A DNA stretch of 64,000 bases from assembly GCF_014805685.1 (NCBI RefSeq), contig NC_060900.1, forward strand, positions 3,776,601-3,840,600. The letters are read 5' to 3'. A model generated the notes under the pieces. The model saw nothing but the letters and a program-made list of their open reading frames with translations. It did no database searches and was not told the origin of the DNA. A program made the translations under genes and the position numbers. Below are positions 57,189 through 64,000 of this stretch, one piece after another; position 1 is the stretch's first letter, and every line of letters begins with the position of its first letter. The DNA is from Silurus meridionalis. Taxonomy: Eukaryota > Chordata > Actinopteri > Siluriformes > Siluridae.

Positions 57189-60100
57189 ATGGGTACTCTC
57201 CGAGATCTTCAGTTTGCACTCCAGCTGAAGATCGAAGAGCTGCGCCAGAGAGACGCTCTGATCGACGAACTCGAGCTGGAGCTTGACGCCAAAGACGATC
57301 TCATCCGGCGTCTGCAGGGCGAGCTCGACCGGCTGAGGGACACTCTCACCTCTCCCGGATCCTCCACAGGTAACCCAGCTTCGTTCTGATATCGTGTTTA
57401 GAGACGTGTGATGATCCAGCGCCAATTGCTGTGAAGAAATGATTGCCTAGGATGAATAGGAGATAGAGCTGTATGCAGCCATGGTGCTCACTGGTGAACC
57501 AGGAGTGTAGAAGTGCAGGGGAAGACTTGATAGCTAATATTTCGGGCACGTAGGACACCTTCCTGTTTATTTATTTTATTTTATTTTTTTTTTCTTTCCA
57601 CCTTTTTGAAGGGAAAGGTCATTGAGAGAAGTGTTGTTTTCATTTCGTTTTCTGTGACATCGATGTCGCATCTATTAACCTACAGGTCCCAAATCCAAAG
57701 TAATAACATTGCATGAAGATAATTAATGTGTAATATAGTATTGTATAGTTATAATAATAATAATAATAATAAGAAGAAGAAGAAGAAGAACTAGAAGAAG
57801 AAGAAGAAGAAGAAGAAGAAGACGCAAGATAAACACCCTTTTAATCAATACTTACAATAACATTATACATATGCTGTTTCTCCATCATTGAACATTGGAC
57901 ATGGAGGATTCGGTGTTGATATAATGATCTCAGCTGCTGAGCTAATTTATGAGTTTCTCAGGACCTCCTGGTTCCACATCTCCAACTGACTGTACGTCTA
58001 AGACTGTAGAAAAGACATTACTCATGATCACATATTCCGGTGCTTATGATTTTTCTCACTCGCTGGTGTTTATAATGTTTTTAAATGTTAATGTAATGTT
58101 AGATTCACACTCTTGGTGTGAGGATACGCTTCCATTTTGAGTCTGGTTCCTCTTAAGGATTCTTCCTCATACGATCTGAGGGAGTTTTTCCTTTCAACAG
58201 TCGCCTCAGGGGAGCTCATCAGGGAAATTTCACATTCTCATATATTTAGATTTTTGTTCTATAATTCTTACATTGTGTAAAGCTGCTTTAAGACCATGTA
58301 AGAAGTGCAATAGAAATAAACTTGAATTGAATTGAAAACTTAATAATGATATACCAATGATAAAACCATCAAAACAGACATCATGATGGGTTTTTATGAG
58401 TCTCTGATGCAGGATATTTTTCTTCCAATTTACTATCCAGTAAATATAATCAAATAATCCATTTATTGAGGATCGTTTGTACAATTTTTGTCATTTTCCT
58501 GCTCAGAATTTTCAGTGCAAAAACCTAAAATATATCCCTTTTTCGGATTCCGTGCTAGTGCACGAAAGCTTCTTCTGCTCAGCAACCCCTCCAGACCCAC
58601 AGCTGCTCAGGTTTATGCTTGGATAGAAATCGAAACCCACTTCTAAATCCCTTTAGGGGGAAAAAAAAAAGCATCTGTTAAAAAAAGTAACCCAGAAAGT
58701 GTTGCTTTTTTTTTTTCATACCTCAGGGCAACACCGTGCTTCATCTTTAAGGGTGAAGAGAAGATCTGTGATTACAGAGCCTACAAACCTGGACCTGAAA
58801 CTGATCCTGCAGAATCCTCCTATGAGCCACAGCAAGAACCTGGAGTAAGTCTTTCGTCTGATTTACTTTTTCACACAATCTTGCCTTTGTTTCTTTTCCA
58901 TCACATTTCTTTTAAAAATGAAAGCTCTGACCCCAACCGACTCCAGAAGGTGCAGTCTTTGTGTGCTCAAAGAACGAAAAATGGCTCTGTCAAAGAGCTT
59001 GGCAATGTTTTGGAAAATTTGATCCAAACCCAGTGGCATTTACGGCGAAATGACACAACAATACTAATGCACATTGAATGTCTTGGTTGTTTTTTGATCT
59101 CCTAGGTCTCAGCAATTGATCGAGGCAGCGTTAAGGGACACCGAGTGGCTGAAGTATGTCGGGACGGAGTTATCAGACCTGGTGGATTGTGCATACCCAA
59201 CAGTGGTCGCCCAGGGAGTCCGACTCGTTCAAGAAGGCGATGAGGCGTCGCAATCGTTCATACTGGAAGGTAAAGATCGGATCGGCAAAACTTAACAACC
59301 ATGCAAATTGGTCTAATATTATATTATGACTGGGGTAGTGGGAGGGTCTAACTGCTCATGGTTTCTAGGAGTTTGGGAGGTTCATCGTCTCACATGATGT
59401 CAAAACATTAATACTGGAGACTCCTAATAGGGTAGTGTCCACCCTTTACTTTCTGGACAATTTTTACTATAGAAATTATAACTGGTCAAACATGAATAAT
59501 CTGCATTTATATGTAATATTTTGCATACACCAATCAGATATAACATGGTCACTGACCAGGCATAACTTTATGACCACCTGCTTAATATGGTGTTGGTATA
59601 CAGTATATATATCAGGGTGTTAAACACCATCATAACGCTGTGAAGATGGATGTATGGACAGCTGCCTGCTTATTACCTTTATAGCCTGAGGAAAAAATAA
59701 AATCCAAAAATGATTTATTTCTATTCCACTACCAGTGCTAATATCCTCTATAGTATGTGGGTACTTTCATAATTTCATATTTTATTCATGAGCAGAGGTT
59801 CTCTTATTTCCAGATTACCATCTCTTTTTTTTGTATCACTTCTCATTCTTATAAATACATTGCTATAAAAAGAAGGATATATTTTTCCTGATTCTAGTAA
59901 AGTATGCATCTCTATAGCTAAAGAAAACTATTTAGCATTCTCCTGGTGTGTGTGTGTATTTATATGCAGATGTTTTTCTCTATATTTTATTACTAAGCCC
60001 CATTCCGCTCCTCGGATATATATACCGGAATGCTGTTACAGCTCAAGGTCTGCTCTAAATGATTTATTACCAGTGCAGCTTTCTCAGCCAAACTGATGTG

Positions 60101-61655
60101 ACCATGATCTTTAATAGATCACCAATATATTACTTCCCCAACCTTCTTGTTCTTATTTTTCAGGGCTCAGATTCAGAAAGGATGCCAGTTGTGGTTATAT
60201 TGCTTTTTTGACCCCTTATTTGATTTTTTTTAAGTTACTGTCTGATTGAGAGAATCAGAATTGCATTGCTAATGTTATGTAGAGTCATCATATCAGACCA
60301 TCTCATGGCAGAGTAAGAAGAACACTATAACACTAGCAGGATTCTAGGGGTCCAAGCACTTTTTTTTGGTCAATCTTTTTCCATGCCAAGAACATTGTTT
60401 AAATTTTTTAAAAATTAATACTTCTTTTTGTTGTAGAAATATAGACAGGAGCAAAAACAGAAACATCAGCAGTAACACCCATTACAAAATTATATTTTGG
60501 CTAGCTTAAAGAGTCAGCGATGTATTGGCCTACGCCTGACCTAATGATTTACAGTGTTACTAGGTTTAAGGAAATAAAAGAGCATTTTTTTCCTTTTATT
60601 AAATTGAAATTTTTATGATTTTTTTAAAAATTTGTTTTATTATTATTGTTGTTGTTATTTGTTTATTTTCTTTATTATTATTATTATTTTTTTTTTAGCA
60701 AAGAAGGAAAAGAGAAATTGTTTTAAACTAAATAATAAATTATAATTGTATTTAATTAATGTATTAAAATTGCAAATTAATTTACATTTTATTATATTTG
60801 GCAACAATTATAATAAAATGAAAAGATTTTATTTTATTTGCGTTGCCCTGATTTTTGAATACAATGCAAATTGTTTTTTTTTTTTTTTTTTTGTTCTTGA
60901 AATAAAAATATAAAGTATCTAAAGTACAAAAGTAAAGATGCAACTACATATTTATTAATCCAGGACTACCATTAATACTATGCCACTTGAGTAATAATAA
61001 TAATAATAAAAAATTCCTCAGGTATTTTAACTCTTGTATTATTTGTTGTTTTATTACATGCACAAAATATATTATAATCTGTTGCACTGGAAGCTTCCAT
61101 GTTTCTGACAACGGAGAGACAGGAAGAAGATAAAAGAGGGAAGCGAGAGGGAGATAATGTCAGCGTGTGATATTGTAAAGCAAGACGTGAAGATAAAGAG
61201 CTGGAGTGTGTCAGGGAGAGAACGTCAGAACGACGCTTATTAACACCGGCGATACGCTGGCATGATGCGGAGATGACGGCGTGTCGGGCTGAAATTTGTG
61301 ACATCTCAGATAATCTGTCACTCAGCCGTAGTTGCCCCTGGCAACGCCACCAACCTGTGACAGGGGCCACGTCTCTATGGGGTGACCATCTGGGCGTGTT
61401 TTAATAATGGAGACCAAATGGCCCTGGAAATGTTTTGTGAGGACATTTGGCCAGTCCTTATAAGAAAGACTCTTGGAGATGGTGTAGATTATGGAGGGTC
61501 CTTACAAAGATAGCAAGTCAAATATGTGTCTTTTCTTTCAGAGGGAAAACTCGAGGTATCCAGGGCTGGACAGAAGCTGCACAATATTGAACCTGGAACA
61601 TTGTTTGGAGAGCTGGCCCTGCTTTACAACTACACCTGCACTTCTACTGTTACAG
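57189..61655 (+). CDS. cGMP-dependent protein kinase 1-like, beta-type N-terminus, 5' part only
   Basis: Four coding exons at 57189-57369, 58727-58844, 59106-59269 and 61542-61655 join in frame into 192 codons; the rest lies beyond the window. Exon 1 starts [20 protein letters not shown], close to the PRKG1 beta leucine zipper, with heptad leucines/isoleucines to about residue 52. Exon 2 carries the autoinhibitory region ([13 protein letters not shown]1 beta has KRQAISAEP). Exons 3-4 form cyclic-nucleotide-binding domain A, ending [17 protein letters not shown]. Exons 2-4 are much more divergent from PRKG1 than exon 1, and two functional residues differ (see findings). It fits a divergent teleost prkg1-like paralog better than the prkg1 ortholog. 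Kinase exons are not in this window. Confidence 0.85.
57751..57823. repeat. (ATA)n(GAA)n trinucleotide repeat
   Basis: ATA units followed by about 17 GAA/AGA units with one break. Possibly a retrotransposon tail. Confidence 0.85.
58085..58325 (+). repeat. Teleost interspersed repeat, second copy
   Basis: Shares GAGTCTGGTTCCTCTTAAGG and GTAAAGCTGCTTTAAGACC with 19440-19915 and ends in a polyadenylation-like ATAGAAATAAACTTGAATTG. Confidence 0.6.
59538..59605. mobile_element. Family B terminus fragment
   Basis: GACCAGGCATAACTTTATGA and CACCTGCTTAATATGGTGTT match the left end of family B copies. Confidence 0.45.
59610..61540. other. PKG-like intron, no extra exon seen
   Basis: AT-rich with T-tracts (60373-60392 region, 60875-60892) and TTA/ATA runs. 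A slightly GC-richer patch lies at 61080-61370 without a supported exon. Confidence 0.4.
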
Positions 61656-61657
61656 GT

Positions 61658-61658
<1 letters not shown>

Positions 61659-61697
<39 letters not shown>
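61659..61697. repeat. (CA)n microsatellite at PKG-like exon 4 donor
   Basis: The intron begins GTG and runs directly into about 19 CA units. Confidence 0.9.
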
Positions 61698-61702
<5 letters not shown>

Positions 61703-61791
61703 AACTGTCGCTGGAAGAATCAAATCTAATATTAAGTGAACGAATGCAGTAACAGAGCAGCTGGTTCAGTCAGTTCTCTCTCACACTCTCA

Positions 61792-61828
<37 letters not shown>
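61792..61828. repeat. (TC)n microsatellite
   Basis: About 18 CT units, 140 nt into the same intron. Confidence 0.9.
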
Positions 61829-61832
<4 letters not shown>

Positions 61833-62359
61833 GAACACAAGCATATTTGAGATGCGCTGCATGCACTAGCACGGGCAGCCCAAAAGCACACAATGAGCAG
61901 CAGATAATTCCCATCAGCACTGATCTGCTTTTGGCATGGCGAGATCAACAGAATTTCAAATCAAAGCTCCCCAAACATGTGCGCTCGCGAAACGCCGACT
62001 ATTAAACACACGCTCGATCTGCTTACCGTAGTGTTCTCGAGTACGCATTCGTTCTCCGGATTGTGGAAGATGGCGCTTGGGTGTGGGGTGATTAGCGGGT
62101 GCTAATCGAATGAAAAACCAGAGATGGTATTCATGCATAATAAAGGAGGAAACAAGGGAAAACAAGGACAGATGCAAATGATCAGGCTCGAGCTTTTCAT
62201 AGAAAATAAAGATCTGCTTTGCAGTGGATGAGTCAGGGTTTGTAGCACCTACTTTTACAATGAGACGTTTCTGAATCTCCCATTTATTTAGTTGTAAACA
62301 GTAAGGAGTAAACAGTTACAGATTGAGCTGCAGGTCTGAGGAACCCTTACCATCACATT

Positions 62360-62735
62360 TGGAAGCATAAGAATGCTATGGGATTTCTTTGTATGCTGTA
62401 GAATTACAGTTTCTCTTGTTCCAGCATGACCTCATCATTCAACATTTGGTCCTACTAAGGCTGAATGATCGTAAATCCTCACATGAAGACCCAAACATGC
62501 GTGTGATGGTCAGGTGTCTTCAGCTCAACTTGCTCCTGTTGACTCCTTACTGATTAGTTTCAGAGACGTCCCAACATCGCAGTAGTTGCCACAGACTCTA
62601 AATCGTCCACTGAAAAGACCTTTTTTCAATGATCTTTATAAGAAAAGCTCAAGCCTGATCATTTTCATTCTTCAAAATCCAGTGGGAACCTCCCCAGAAG
62701 AGTGACAGTTATTATAACAGCAAAGCTGGACTGCT
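62360..62735. mobile_element. Probable decayed MITE family A copy
   Basis: Retains CTCCCCAGAAGAGTGACAGT followed by TATTATAACAGCAAAG and a GTTCCAGCATGACC block. Termini are not recognisable. Confidence 0.4.
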
Positions 62736-62858
62736 ATGTTCAACAAGTACATTAATATTTATGACACTGGGGGACGCTCTTTTAAAGAGTGACTTACAAC
62801 CGAGCAGGTCAGGGATAAGGGCTTTGATTAAGAGCACTTTTATTATTTCTTTCTAGTG

Positions 62859-62867
62859 TTTGCATGT

Positions 62868-62962
<95 letters not shown>

Positions 62963-63169
62963 AGTCTTGCATGTTCTTTCTTTCTTTCTTTCTTTCTTTG
63001 TTTCTTTGTTTGTTTCTTTCTTTCTTTCTTTGTTTCTTTCTTTCTTTCTAGTCTTGCATGTTCTTTCTTTCTTTGTTTCTTTGTTTCTTTGTTTCTTTGT
63101 TTCTTTTTCTTTCATGTCTTTGCATGTTCTTTCTTTCTTTCTTTCTTTCTTTCTTCTTTCTTTCTTTCT

Positions 63170-63212
<43 letters not shown>

Positions 63213-63224
63213 AGTCTTGCATGT

Positions 63225-63293
<69 letters not shown>

Positions 63294-63318
63294 TTTCTTT
63301 CTTTCTAGTCTTGAATGT

Positions 63319-63354
<36 letters not shown>
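62859..63354. repeat. (CTTT)n satellite with periodic AGTCTTGCATGTTC spacers
   Basis: About 495 nt of TTTC units punctuated six times by TTCTAGTCTTGCATGTTC or close variants (near 62850, 62960, 63047, 63112, 63212 and 63305). Some units vary to TTTG. Confidence 0.95.
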
Positions 63355-63359
63355 GAAAA

Positions 63360-64000
63360 TAATTGCATTCTGTTTGTATTAACATTTTACCCAGTTTTTC
63401 AAATTTGGAATTGGTTTTGTACTTTAATCACAAGCAGAGAAGCCGCATCTTCATTATAAACTGACCTATAAGACCTGCTTCTTCAGTGAGTCACAGAGGC
63501 TGTATAAGTATTAGTGCCTAGCGAGAGAATGTCGGTCAATAGAATACAGTAAAACACTTCAGGTGATAAAATGCCTCCCGTTTAATCTCATACACACTGG
63601 TTGCATCCATAAAACCGAGACTGTGGCATCGACTCCTTTCTATATGCTCCTGTACAGTAATTTTCAGTTCTGTTTGAAGTTCCGTCTGCTGAATAATTTA
63701 GTGTTTTTTCTGCTTTATTACACCTCATTATCAACCCTACATAACAAAATGATGTCAGTTACATCATCATTACAACTATTTATATGGATCAGGAACATTA
63801 GCTCTTTTGTTTCACTGGAAGGCAAAAACCATGGCTATTCAGGGCATTCTGTACTGCGAAACAAAGTCATTTTTGTCTTATGTTGTATCATTAGTTTCAA
63901 CATTCTTGTCCTTGTCTGACCTCATCGAAACGTAAAGAGGAAATTCTGCCAAAAAGATGTATGGATGGCTCACTCGATTCAACCCTCAGGTGGATACGTC
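63360..64000. other. PKG-like intron to window edge
   Basis: No PKG exon was recognised. The frame at 63563-63919 shows no kinase or cyclic-nucleotide motif. Confidence 0.4.

Noticed and set aside
57189..61655. PRKG2 considered for the kinase N-terminus
   Set aside because: PRKG2 begins with a myristoylation-type MGNGS leader and a different coiled coil. The MGTLRDLQ start is PRKG1 beta-type.
62843..63459. Open frames of up to 150 codons rich in Leu-Ser-Phe or Lys-Glu-Arg
   Set aside because: Direct translation of the CTTT/AAAG satellite in several frames.

Overview
The window is vertebrate nuclear DNA from a teleost fish. The exons are short, the introns are GT-AG, microsatellites are abundant, and there are many Tc1-like transposons, MITEs and non-LTR retrotransposon tails of types common in fish. 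The beta-2-microglobulin and the repeat profile suggest an ostariophysan, possibly a catfish; that assignment is an inference. No prokaryotic, viral or organellar genes were seen.

Five protein-coding genes can be assembled exon by exon. (1) A dynamin-1-like (Drp1-type) gene lies on the minus strand at 17156-4101. It has 16 coding exons that join in frame into 658 codons, with a short variable domain. (2) A rab7 gene lies on the plus strand at 26075-34825, with 5 coding exons and 206 aa. (3) ubl4a lies on the minus strand at 41136-37761, with 4 exons and 157 aa. (4) b2m lies on the minus strand at 45984-44504, with 3 coding exons, a 3'UTR exon and 116 aa. (5) The 5' part of a divergent cGMP-dependent protein kinase (PRKG1 beta-like) lies on the plus strand from 57189 and runs off the right edge.

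Layout. 1-4100 is repeat-rich DNA 3' of the dynamin gene. 4.1-21 kb is the dynamin gene and its putative promoter, with introns full of MITEs. 21-25 kb holds Tc1, hAT-like and LINE remnants. 25.1-35.9 kb is rab7 with promoter and 3'UTR. 36-37.7 kb is intergenic. 37.8-41.5 kb is ubl4a with an intronic minisatellite and a CpG-rich promoter. 44.3-46.2 kb is b2m with an X/Y/ISRE-like promoter. 46.3-50.5 kb holds duplicated blocks and Tc1 remnants. 50.5-56.2 kb is a long array of short palindromic repeats. 56.2-64 kb is the PKG-like gene and a large CTTT satellite.

The genes are not one pathway. Drp1-like protein acts in mitochondrial/peroxisomal fission, Rab7 in late endosome/lysosome traffic, Ubl4a in tail-anchored protein targeting, B2m in MHC class I assembly and PKG in cGMP signalling. 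The most notable points are the PKG-like gene with two altered regulatory residues, the palindromic TATGCATA array, dinucleotide repeats sitting on splice sites of three genes, and decoy copies of the ubl4a exon 2 donor.
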